Origin: CAYVQF01 sp964454015
GTDB taxonomy: Bacteria > Myxococcota_A > Bradymonadia > UBA4248
DNA: 53,282 bases
Reading direction: 5' to 3'
NCBI GenBank assembly: GCA_964454015.1
Contig: CAYVQF010000038.1
Location: 1-53,282, forward strand
A program made the translations under genes and the position numbers. The first letter of the stretch is position 1. Each line of letters begins with the position of its first letter. The notes under the pieces were generated by a model that was not told the origin of the DNA, made no database searches, and saw only the letters and a program-made list of their open reading frames with translations. Positions 7,277 to 15,000 of the stretch are shown in pieces.

Positions 7277-8896
7277 ATGGCACAAGCGAAGCCGACGAAG
7301 TTCATTTTTATCACGGGCGGGGTGATTTCCTCTCTTGGCAAGGGGATTTCGGCGGCGGCCATCGGCACCTTGATGGAGTCCCGCGGGCTTAGGGTCAGCT
7401 TCATCAAGCTGGATCCCTACATCAATGTGGATCCAGGGACGATGAACCCGTTGCAGCACGGGGAGGTTTTCGTGACCCACGATGGGGCGGAGACCGACAT
7501 GGATCTGGGTCACTACGAGCGCTTCACCTCGGCGCGCATGGGTCGCGCGAACAACTGCACCACGGGTCGCATCTACCACACGGTGATCACCAAGGAGCGG
7601 CGTGGTGACTACCTAGGGGCGACGGTGCAGGTCATCCCCCACATCACCGATGAGATCAAAGAGGCGATCCGTGGCGCTACGACAGGGGTCGATCTCGCCA
7701 TCGTCGAGGTGGGCGGCACGGTGGGCGACATCGAGTCGCTGCCTTTCCTCGAGGCCATTCGTCAGCTTCGCTCTGAGTTGGGTCGGCAGGACGCGGTCAA
7801 CATTCACGTCACCCTGGTGCCCTATATCGCGACGGCGGGTGAGGTGAAGACCAAGCCGACCCAGCACTCGGTGGCGGCGTTGCGGCAGATCGGCATCCAG
7901 CCGGACATTCTGCTGTGCCGCAGTGAGGGCACCTTGAGCGCCGAGATCAAGCGCAAGATCGCGTTGTTTTGCAACGTCCGCGCCGAGTGTGTGTTCACCG
8001 CCGAGGATGTACCCAGTATCTATCTGATGCCCCTGCGGTTGCACGCCGAGGCTTTGGATGCGCGCCTGATGGAGCTGCTCAATATTTGGTCGGCCGAGCC
8101 GAGCCTAGGGCCGTGGGAACACATCGCGCGGGTGGCGACCTCACCGGCGCGCGCGACGAGTATCGCCATCGTCGGCAAGTACGTGGGATTGACCGATGCC
8201 TACAAGAGCCTGAACGAAGCGCTGCGCCACGGTGGTTTTGCCCACGACGCGCGGGTAGATTTGCGCTACGTCGACAGTGAGTTGCTGGAGACAGAAGCGG
8301 CAGAGGCATTGTTGGCCGGTGTGGATGGCATCTTGGTGCCTGGTGGCTTTGGCGTGCGTGGTACGGAAGGAAAAATCGTCGCGATTCGCTACGCTCGCGA
8401 GCAAGGGATTCCCTTCTTTGGCATATGTCTCGGGATGCAGATGGCCATCGTAGAGTTCGCACGCCATTGCTGTGCGCTGGACTCGGCGCGCAGTACGGAG
8501 TTCGATTGCGGGACCCAGTACCCAGTGGTGGCGTTGATGGAAGAGCAGGCGCAGGTGACCGACAAGGGGGCGAGCATGCGCTTGGGTGCCTATCCATGTG
8601 TGCTCGGAGAAGGGACGCGGGCGCGGGCGATCTATGGGCAGGCTGTGGTTCAGGAGCGGCATCGCCATCGCTATGAAGTCAACAATCACTTTCGGGCTCA
8701 GCTCGAGGCCGGTGGGATGGTGATCTGCGGGGTGAGCCCCGATGACACCTTGGTCGAGATGATCGAGCTCAGGGCGCATCCGTGGTTCATCGGTTGCCAG
8801 TTTCACCCTGAGTATCAGTCGCGCCCCGTGGCGGCCCACCCGCTCTTTGCGAGCTTCATCGCGGCGGCGCTGGCGCGACAGGAGGGGCAGCGTTGA
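7277..8896 (+). CDS. pyrG: CTP synthase
   Basis: 539 residues, the standard length. The N-terminal synthetase domain opens with KFIFITGGVISSLGKG and has the LDPYINVDPGTM segment near 45-56. The C-terminal class I glutamine amidotransferase domain has GICLGMQ with the nucleophile Cys384 and HPEYQSRP near 517. The enzyme makes CTP from UTP, ATP and glutamine. It sits between kdsB, which consumes CTP, and kdsA, an order seen in many Gram-negative genomes. A GGAAGGG ribosome site precedes the ATG at 7277; the longer open frame beginning inside kdsB is not used. Confidence 0.98.
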   Translation: MAQAKPTKFIFITGGVISSLGKGISAAAIGTLMESRGLRVSFIKLDPYINVDPGTMNPLQHGEVFVTHDGAETDMDLGHYERFTSARMGRANNCTTGRIYHTVITKERRGDYLGATVQVIPHITDEIKEAIRGATTGVDLAIVEVGGTVGDIESLPFLEAIRQLRSELGRQDAVNIHVTLVPYIATAGEVKTKPTQHSVAALRQIGIQPDILLCRSEGTLSAEIKRKIALFCNVRAECVFTAEDVPSIYLMPLRLHAEALDARLMELLNIWSAEPSLGPWEHIARVATSPARATSIAIVGKYVGLTDAYKSLNEALRHGGFAHDARVDLRYVDSELLETEAAEALLAGVDGILVPGGFGVRGTEGKIVAIRYAREQGIPFFGICLGMQMAIVEFARHCCALDSARSTEFDCGTQYPVVALMEEQAQVTDKGASMRLGAYPCVLGEGTRARAIYGQAVVQERHRHRYEVNNHFRAQLEAGGMVICGVSPDDTLVEMIELRAHPWFIGCQFHPEYQSRPVAAHPLFASFIAAALARQEGQR

Positions 8897-9720
8897 CGCG
8901 TCCTGGGCCGTTGATGTTCATCCTGGGGCCATGTGTGCTCGAGTCGCCGGAGGCGGCGCTGGCGACAGCGACGAGGGTGTCTGAGTTAGGGCGGGCGTTG
9001 GCTTGCCGGGTGGTGTTCAAGGCGAGCTTTGACAAGGCCAATCGCACCGATGGGGCGAGTTTTCGTGGGCCTGGTTTGCGAGCTGGGCTGGAGATGTTGG
9101 CGGCAGTCAAGGTGGCGACAGGCTTGGAGATCTGCACGGACATTCACGAAGCGTGGCAGGCGGAGGTCGTCGCGCCGGTGGCGGATATTCTACAGATTCC
9201 AGCGTTTTTGTGTCGCCAGACGGATCTCGTGGTCGCGGCTGGGCGCAGTGGACGGGTGGTCAATATCAAGAAAGCACAACATTTGGATCCACGGGCGATG
9301 GGCTTTGCGGCCGACAAGGCGCGACAGGCGGGCGCGTCGGCCGTGTGGCTGACTGAGCGGGGCAGCTCCTTTGGGCCGCAAGATCTCGTGGTCGACATGC
9401 GGGCTTTGGTCACCCTAGGCGAGATCGCCGCAGCGCATGGGGGGTGCGTAATCTACGATGCGACCCACGCGGTGCAGAGGCCCGGAGGCGGGTCGCAGAC
9501 GGGCGGTTCTCGGCGTTTTGTCCTGCCACTTGCGCGTGCCGCTGTTGCTGTTGGTGTCGACGGGATCTTTGCTGAGGTCCACCCAGCGCCAGCGCGCGCG
9601 CCTTGCGATGCGGAAGTGCAGTGGCCTTTGGCTGAGCTCGAAGGCTTGATGCGGTCACTTCTGGCGTTGCAGCGCTGGCGTCTAGGTGGTGGTGGGCCAG
9701 ACGAGTTGCCACAGGTGTAG
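8893..9720 (+). CDS. kdsA: 3-deoxy-8-phosphooctulonate synthase
   Basis: 275 residues. KdsA condenses phosphoenolpyruvate with arabinose 5-phosphate to Kdo-8-phosphate. Motifs: GPCVLES, KASFDKANRT, QIPAFLCRQTDL, DATHAVQ and FAEVHPAP. The Cys in GPC (residue 14) marks the metal-dependent class, where the metal-free class has Asn. The start is TTG, overlapping the pyrG stop as TTGA, with GGAGG 8 bases upstream, so translation is probably coupled to pyrG. Its end overlaps the end of the opposing lipoprotein gene by 39 bases. Confidence 0.96.
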   Translation: MTRPGPLMFILGPCVLESPEAALATATRVSELGRALACRVVFKASFDKANRTDGASFRGPGLRAGLEMLAAVKVATGLEICTDIHEAWQAEVVAPVADILQIPAFLCRQTDLVVAAGRSGRVVNIKKAQHLDPRAMGFAADKARQAGASAVWLTERGSSFGPQDLVVDMRALVTLGEIAAAHGGCVIYDATHAVQRPGGGSQTGGSRRFVLPLARAAVAVGVDGIFAEVHPAPARAPCDAEVQWPLAELEGLMRSLLALQRWRLGGGGPDELPQV

Positions 9721-10965
9721 ATGGGCGCCGCTGAGGTCGACCGCCACGGTCAGGAGGAAGCGTCCGCATGGGCTGAACTGGGGCGCTCCCTCGTCCAGGG
9801 CCAGAGGCTGATGCCGTTCGCCGTCAGAGGCGATGAGCTGGTTGCCGTCGTGAAAGACGAAGAAGGCTCCGGAAGGGTGATAGACCGGGGTGGCTCCTCG
9901 GCCGACGAGCAGGCTGATGCCAAGGCCGGCAAGCTCGAGGCTGGCGATTGCCGTACCCTGGGGGGTGGGTGTTTCGAAGAGGAAGCGTTCGCCGCTGGGG
10001 TGCCAGGAGGGCAGCCCACCTTGCTCTACGAGTAGCCTAATGTCTCCTTCCTCGGCCAGGGCGAGGCCCCCTTCGCCAGTTGCCTGGGCAGGGAAACCAG
10101 GAGGCCACTCGGCCTCTTGCCATTGATCGGGGAGGCTATCAGGGCCGTAGGGCGTGAGGTGTACCAGAAAAGCGCGTCCCGATGGGGCCCACTGCGGCGC
10201 AAATCCTGGGTAGGTGTGGAGGGTCAGGGCGTTGTGGTCGAGTTCATGGATACGCCCTTGAGCTTCGATGAGGACGCGGTCTCCCTGGGGATTGACGCGT
10301 GGTTTGATACCCTGGCTTTTGAAGGGGCGGAGGGACGTCTGTGGTGAGGGGTTCAAGGCGTTGGGTTGGGCAGGCAGGATGAAAGTGCCTGCATGTTGCG
10401 TGCTGTTTTGGATGGGGTCAGTGGGGTCGAGGCCGAGGTAAGGTGGCACGATGGTGCTGAGGAGGACGTCGCCCTTGGCGAGTAGCGTCGGGAAGTAGGT
10501 GGCGTTAGGGGTGGGGCTAGGAGGTAGGGGGGGTATGTAGGCGTCGTATTCCGAGTAGTAAGGCTGGCCACCCATGGGGAAGGCGTGGGCGCTACCATAG
10601 GCGTAGGGTGCGAGCGCAGCCTGGTAGTTGATGTCGACACTGTGGATGACGCTGTCTTCACGGAGGAGGAGGTCGAAGGCGTGCACGCGATGCTGGGTGG
10701 AGCTTGTGCTCAGGCTTACGTTTTCACTGCGGAAAAGCAGAAATCGGCCGTCGTGTGAGAAGGCTGGGCTAGGGGTGTCGGTTGCGGTGGCAAAGGAAGC
10801 CAAGGCGCGCAACTCGAGGTGCGCCACGTCTGGGTTGGGGGTTGCGCTGATCGTTGGGGTGGTTCTAGGTTTGGGAAGTGCGAGGGTGTTGGGCGAGCAG
10901 CCCCACATGGCGATGGCGCCGCACAGTGGCACCCAGAAGATGGAGAGGACGGCCCAGAGTCGCAT
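9682..10965 (-). CDS. Beta-propeller lipoprotein, TolB-like repeats
   Basis: 427 residues from the ATG at 10965; the open frame also allows a GTG 15 bases upstream. A signal peptide ends in AMWGC, probably a lipobox. The rest holds repeated blades of the pattern P-x-F/W-S/H-P-x-G-x-x-F/L-L, for example SPAFSHDGRFLLF, APQWAPSGRAFLV, LPSWHPSGERFLF and APQFSPCGRFLL. This is the TolB/WD40-like propeller signature used for protein binding. Function unknown; a scaffold or sensor at the cell envelope is likely. A relative lies at 48408-49505. The 3' end overlaps kdsA in the opposite direction. Confidence 0.75.
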   Translation of the reverse strand: MRLWAVLSIFWVPLCGAIAMWGCSPNTLALPKPRTTPTISATPNPDVAHLELRALASFATATDTPSPAFSHDGRFLLFRSENVSLSTSSTQHRVHAFDLLLREDSVIHSVDINYQAALAPYAYGSAHAFPMGGQPYYSEYDAYIPPLPPSPTPNATYFPTLLAKGDVLLSTIVPPYLGLDPTDPIQNSTQHAGTFILPAQPNALNPSPQTSLRPFKSQGIKPRVNPQGDRVLIEAQGRIHELDHNALTLHTYPGFAPQWAPSGRAFLVHLTPYGPDSLPDQWQEAEWPPGFPAQATGEGGLALAEEGDIRLLVEQGGLPSWHPSGERFLFETPTPQGTAIASLELAGLGISLLVGRGATPVYHPSGAFFVFHDGNQLIASDGERHQPLALDEGAPQFSPCGRFLLTVAVDLSGAHLHLWQLVWPTTT

Positions 10966-11138
10966 GATGGCAGCACTCACAAACAGGTGGAGGAGAGACG
11001 CGCTGGCACGCTGTCCAGGGCTGGATTCATCCTAACTTGCCTGTTGTGGCGGCGCCACTTGTCGGGGAGACCTGGCCAAGGCTTTTCGCCGTTGGCGCGA
11101 AAGGTTGATAGCGCAGGCTGCAGGCAGAGGGAGGGAGC

Positions 11139-12023
11139 ATGGTCGATGCGGAGTCGATGGGTGGAACGCAGCGCTCGGGCTCGGGTGCTGCTGTGGGGGG
11201 CGATGACGTGGAAGGGGAGGTTATGGCTCTATTGGCGCACGGACGGGCTGGGCGTTTTGGTGCCTGCTTGCCTATTGTCGATGCCTTGGTGAGAGGTAGA
11301 GGGCAGCAGGCGCCGGGGTCGTCTTCTTTGGTGGCGGACGTGGTCGAGGTGGCGCGTTGGGCGCATTTGCAAGGAGACGACGCGGCGGCGACGGCTATGC
11401 TGGCGCAGGTGGCTCGCTGGCAGCCGGCGACGTTGGCTGTGTGGCTGCCGTCATTTCGTGCCATGGCGGAGGCCAGCGAGGCGGCCTTGCTCACGGCAGC
11501 TTTGGAGGGATGGCGCGCTGTAGGACAAGGGCAGTGGCCGCTGGAGACGGTGGAGGTGGCGTTGACCTTGTTGAAGCGGCAGCGTTTGCGCGCGGCCTTC
11601 GTGCTCTTGCACGCAGTGGTCCTCGCCGATGGTGTTGGGGAGGCGTTGCTGTGGCGTCTGCGCGCGGGTTTGGATGAGGTTTATGGTGTTCCCTGGCCGC
11701 GGCAGGATGGCTTTGATGCTTCTTATCTGCTCGCAGCCGGAGAGGCCCAGCGGCCCGGGGTGTTGCCTGCGCCTCTACTTTTTGACGCTTTGCTGGGGTC
11801 GGTGTACGAGGCATGGGCAGAGGATGAGGTGGCAGGAGAGGTGATTTTTCATCAACGGGTTGCTCCTGGATTGAGACTCTCGCTCAGCGCCACGCATGTG
11901 GCAGGTGTCGAAGGATGTGGCCGTCAGGGAGGTCGCCGCAGCTTGGCCTTCGTCATGGTTTTTCTCTTGGCTATGGCAGGACTGATTGCAGGGATGGGTG
12001 TTTGGATGCGGTCTTGTCTTTAG
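11139..12023 (+). CDS. Hypothetical protein with C-terminal membrane anchor
   Basis: 294 residues. I do not recognise the family. Residues 25-250 are alpha-helical and Ala/Leu-rich with a TPR-like feel but no clear repeat consensus. A single transmembrane helix lies near 268-288 (LAFVMVFLLAMAGLIAGMGV), so the bulk should face the cytoplasm with a C-terminal tail anchor. A strong GGGAGGGAG ribosome site before the ATG supports the start. The next gene, a TPR protein, follows 22 bases later and is probably in the same operon. Confidence 0.7.
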   Translation: MVDAESMGGTQRSGSGAAVGGDDVEGEVMALLAHGRAGRFGACLPIVDALVRGRGQQAPGSSSLVADVVEVARWAHLQGDDAAATAMLAQVARWQPATLAVWLPSFRAMAEASEAALLTAALEGWRAVGQGQWPLETVEVALTLLKRQRLRAAFVLLHAVVLADGVGEALLWRLRAGLDEVYGVPWPRQDGFDASYLLAAGEAQRPGVLPAPLLFDALLGSVYEAWAEDEVAGEVIFHQRVAPGLRLSLSATHVAGVEGCGRQGGRRSLAFVMVFLLAMAGLIAGMGVWMRSCL

Positions 12024-12045
12024 GTGGACGTGTAACGTGGCCACG

Positions 12046-12732
12046 ATGCAAAGCAACCAAAGAGCTGTGAATGGCGTGCACAAAGAACTCGAGTGGGCGG
12101 AAGTTGCAGAGAGGCAGGGGAGGTTGGTTGAGGCCTTGCGGGCCTATCACGGTGTGCTGGCGCACACACCAGGGGAATGGCGTGCGCATCTGGGTATTGG
12201 GCGCATTGCGCTGTTGATGGGCGAAGCGGAGCGCGCCCTGGAGTCCTTCATGGCGGTGTTGGTGCAGGTGCAGACTTGTGCAGAGGCTTTTCGCGGGCGT
12301 GCGTTGGCTTTCTTTGCGCTGGGCGAGGACAGCCGCGCCTTGGAAGACCTAGAGCGGGCGCTGCGCCTATGCGACGGCGACACGAGTGAAGTGCAGTTGA
12401 GCTTGGGTTGCGTGCTCAACGACCTCGGAAGGTCCCATGAGGCCATGGGACATTTGCGTACGGTTTGGGACAGGAACCCTGGTGATCCTGACGTGGCGCT
12501 GGAGCTTGCCTATGCATTGGCTGTCACGGGTGCGCAGCAAGAGGCGCGCTTGGTGCTGGACAGCGTTGCGATCGATGCCGAGGAGCCCCTCTATGTGCTT
12601 CTCCAGGCGGAGGGTGCTGCGGCCAGCGGTGCGTTAGGGAAGGCGGCGCAGTTGCGGGAGACGGCTCTCGATGGTGATCCAGAGTTGGCAGAGCGCGCCG
12701 AGGCGCTTCCTCACCTTGCGCGTCTGGCGTGA
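12046..12732 (+). CDS. TPR-repeat protein
   Basis: 228 residues. At least four tetratricopeptide-like helical pairs run from about 10 to 190, with recognisable cores such as GRLVEALRAYHGVL, WRAHLGIGRIALLMGEAERALESF and AEAFRGRALAFFALGEDSRALEDLERAL. No signal peptide or enzyme domain, so a cytoplasmic protein-protein adaptor is likely. The start is uncertain: GTG at 12037, ATG at 12046 and GTG at 12067 are in frame and none has a strong ribosome site. It follows the membrane-anchored hypothetical gene and may act with it. Confidence 0.75.
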   Translation: MQSNQRAVNGVHKELEWAEVAERQGRLVEALRAYHGVLAHTPGEWRAHLGIGRIALLMGEAERALESFMAVLVQVQTCAEAFRGRALAFFALGEDSRALEDLERALRLCDGDTSEVQLSLGCVLNDLGRSHEAMGHLRTVWDRNPGDPDVALELAYALAVTGAQQEARLVLDSVAIDAEEPLYVLLQAEGAAASGALGKAAQLRETALDGDPELAERAEALPHLARLA

Positions 12733-12957
12733 AGGTGCGGCCTCTGTGGTGTCATGGCGCATCTGTAGGCGTGTGATAACGTGTCGTTGGTAGGTTTGGG
12801 TCTTTTTCGTAACCCACGGGCGACGCAGGCCGAGTTCGCCCCAGAGCCCAGGGGAGCGGGTTCAGGTGGTTTCAGGGGCAAGTGCTCATGCCTGAATCCA
12901 AGGGCTGTGACGCGACTGCGGCGATGTTGGCGAGGGTGCATTGGCAGCGAGCGTCGC

Positions 12958-12986
12958 TTGCACTGCCACGGGTAAAGTCCTATACT
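12958..12986 (+). promoter_or_regulatory. Promoter of the zinc-ribbon membrane protein gene
   Basis: TTGCAC (12958-12963) and TATACT (12981-12986) are 17 bases apart; the -10 matches consensus at five of six positions, the -35 at three. Transcription would begin near 12993, about 45 bases before the ATG at 13039. The rest of the 306-base gap 12733-13038 holds nothing else I recognise. Confidence 0.5.
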
Positions 12987-13038
12987 TGTCGGGGTTTTGC
13001 CTTTGGTGTCAGCGTGGTGCAGGTGAACGGCGGTTGGC

Positions 13039-13704
13039 ATGGTGCGGTGTACACATTGTGATCAGGTCCATGAGGATGGCGAGCCTGGGTGCAGGGGGGG
13101 GCGTGCTCCCGACGTGCCTGATGGTAGTGCTGTTCGGCTGTCTTCAGCGGCGGAAGAGATGCTCGGTTCGCTGTTGAACGCTGAAGAGGGTGACGAAGAG
13201 ATTGAGGATGAGGATGCCACGATGGTGGGTCCGGCGCCGCTGTTACGTGCAGTGGTGGTGGCGGACGATGACCCATCGGGCGAGGCGACTTTGATTTCTG
13301 CGCGTGACGGGGTGCAGCCGCTGTTGCTGGACAGGCCTTTAGCGGCGATTTCCTTGCCCGCCGGGCGCAATGTCGTGCGGGCGGGGCCAGAATTTGGAGT
13401 CGAGGCGCAGCTTCTCGCCGATGGCTTGGGTGATGTCCCGGATGTCGATGAGGATGAGACGAAGCGTCTGCCGAGACCCACTGGGGGTCCACAGCGCGCT
13501 GAAGGCCAGCGTCTGCAGCGGCCTGCGAGGGGCGAAGCAGTGTCGGGTGGCAAGCACCGGATCGGTCACCGTGGGACGGCTGGCGAAGCCACTCACGTTG
13601 GCAGTCGCCCTGAGCAAGCTCGAGCGGTGTGGCTGGTGACGATCGTGGTGCTTTTAGTTTTGGTGGCTGCGTTGGCGGTGCTGCTGTGGTGGATCAGCCG
13701 ATGA
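13039..13704 (+). CDS. Zinc-ribbon protein with C-terminal membrane helix
   Basis: 221 residues. The N terminus begins CTHC (Cys4, Cys7) with another Cys near 18, half of a zinc ribbon. A long acidic and then basic, low-complexity linker follows (about 25-195). It ends in one transmembrane helix, VWLVTIVVLLVLVAALAVLLWWI. Proteins of this plan (zinc ribbon, disordered linker, single helix) are frequent in myxobacterial genomes and are mostly unstudied. A promoter with a good -10 lies upstream, the ribosome site is weak. Function unknown. Confidence 0.7.
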   Translation: MVRCTHCDQVHEDGEPGCRGGRAPDVPDGSAVRLSSAAEEMLGSLLNAEEGDEEIEDEDATMVGPAPLLRAVVVADDDPSGEATLISARDGVQPLLLDRPLAAISLPAGRNVVRAGPEFGVEAQLLADGLGDVPDVDEDETKRLPRPTGGPQRAEGQRLQRPARGEAVSGGKHRIGHRGTAGEATHVGSRPEQARAVWLVTIVVLLVLVAALAVLLWWISR

Positions 13705-13717
13705 GGGCCGCTGGAAT

Positions 13718-13867
13718 TCAGGGTTGATCCTTGGGCGCAGTGTCTTCTTTGGGGAGGCTGCGCCTGGCGATGGCCTCACTGAGTTGTGGCAGCTTGCCGA
13801 CGCCAAAGACGATGAGGACAACGACGGCGAGGAGGAAGATTTCTCCGAAGTGCGGCAGCAAGCTCAT
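13718..13867 (-). CDS. TatA/E-like twin-arginine translocase subunit, short
   Basis: Only 49 residues. The sequence has a short periplasmic start, one transmembrane helix (IFLLAVVVLIVFGVG, 10-24) and then KLPQLSEAIARRS, matching the TatA pattern of a helix ending F-G followed by the KLPEL-type amphipathic helix. TatA oligomers form the translocation site for folded proteins. The C-terminal tail is much shorter than the usual 57-90 residue proteins. The ATG lies 6 bases after the CPBP protease stop with GAGG just upstream, so the two are one operon. No tatB or tatC is in the window. Confidence 0.75.
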   Translation of the reverse strand: MSLLPHFGEIFLLAVVVLIVFGVGKLPQLSEAIARRSLPKEDTAPKDQP

Positions 13868-13873
13868 GTAACC

Positions 13874-14611
13874 TCAGGAGAGTAGAGAGAAGAAAGCGAG
13901 GTCATAGAATGTGTGGGTGTAGACGGCGATGGCCAATCCACGTCGGTAGTATAGTGCACCGAGGAGCAGGCCTGCCAGAAAGCGATACATGAATGTGTCG
14001 ATAGCCAGCGGGTCGGCGTAGGGCCCTACGTAGTGGAAGGCGCTAAAAGCAGCGCTGGAGGCGAGCAGCGCCCCAGCGACGAGCCAGGCCGTTGGGAGTC
14101 GCATGGCTTTGCCGAGGTAGAGCGTCCCTCCCAGCATCAGGAGCCGAAAAACGATTTCTTCATTGAAGCCAGCGCCGAAGGACTGAAAGACCATGTCCCA
14201 GGTGTTGCGAGGTTGGGCCGCAGCATAAAGATTGAGACTGGCCGGGAGGACCAGCGAGATTTTTTGCACAGCGTAGAGCGAGGCTGTGAATGCCAGGGTG
14301 TACAGCAGGCTCTCGGCGAGCACCTGGCCGAAGGCACGGGGGTGAAAGCGCTCTGGGCTGTTCAGCGTCCTCCGGGCTAGCCAAAAGAGGCCGCTCATGA
14401 GCGCCACGAAGAGGGCATAGAACCACAGGGAGCGACCGCCAAAACGCAACAGGAGCAAGGTGAGGTAGTCGGCACCGTTGACAATGAAGGTTTGTTGTGA
14501 GGTGGTGGCGAGCTGGTAGAGGATCCCCCCCTGGTAGACGATGAAGACCGGCAGGATCAGGATGAGGCTGTGGGCCAGGGATATCCTCTGGGCGAGATAT
14601 GAGCGGAGCAA
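13874..14611 (-). CDS. CPBP-family intramembrane glutamic protease
   Basis: 245 residues and about seven hydrophobic segments. The family motifs are present: GFNEEIVFR (EExxxR), FSAFHYVG (FxxxH) and HTFYD near the C terminus. Members (Rce1, bacterial Abi/CPBP proteins) cleave or bind peptides within the membrane; some confer bacteriocin immunity or process prenylated proteins. The start used is a TTG with GAGGAT 14 bases upstream, which is poor, and the true start may be a few codons away. It is followed immediately by the TatA-like gene. Substrate unknown. Confidence 0.85.
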   Translation of the reverse strand: MLRSYLAQRISLAHSLILILPVFIVYQGGILYQLATTSQQTFIVNGADYLTLLLLRFGGRSLWFYALFVALMSGLFWLARRTLNSPERFHPRAFGQVLAESLLYTLAFTASLYAVQKISLVLPASLNLYAAAQPRNTWDMVFQSFGAGFNEEIVFRLLMLGGTLYLGKAMRLPTAWLVAGALLASSAAFSAFHYVGPYADPLAIDTFMYRFLAGLLLGALYYRRGLAIAVYTHTFYDLAFFSLLS

Positions 14612-14856
14612 ATGTCGCGTGGGTCTATCCTCGTGTGGCCAGCGAGGCGCAGGGGGGGGCGAAGGGCGCAGGTGTGCTGAGTTGTCACGACCTCAATGTC
14701 GTGTGGCCAAGAAGCCTATTGCAAGCGCCCATGGGCGTCAACACGAGGTTTTGGTGCTGGTCGATGCTTGGTCTAGCGGTGGCAAGTGGGGTGGGGGTGG
14801 GAAGAAATCCGGTCAGACCCAATGTTGCCGGAGAACGTTGCAAGCGTGGTCCGGCT

Positions 14857-14886
14857 TTGCCATGGCTTTCGCGCAAGGCTTATACA
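14857..14886 (+). promoter_or_regulatory. Promoter of the TPR/LytR_C-like lipoprotein gene
   Basis: TTGCCA (14857-14862) and TATACA (14881-14886) are 18 bases apart, five and four of six consensus matches. The ATG of the lipoprotein is at 15001. Elsewhere in the 389-base gap 14612-15000 there is an inverted repeat CACGAC-N6-GTCGTG at 14686-14703, possibly an operator, and no gene I can support. Confidence 0.45.
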
Positions 14887-15000
14887 GTGTAAGATGGCTG
14901 TGGGGTAGGCGTTGGGGGGATAGAGCGATGACGATGTGGCGCTGTTGGGATGCCCGGCGTTGGGTGAAGCAGCGGATGACGTGAAGATGGAGGAGAGATC

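Noticed and set aside
14541..14984. Plus-strand open frame of 147 codons before the TPR/LytR_C-like lipoprotein
   Set aside because: Its beginning overlaps the CPBP gene antisense, and its Trp/Arg-rich composition and lack of ribosome site argue against it.
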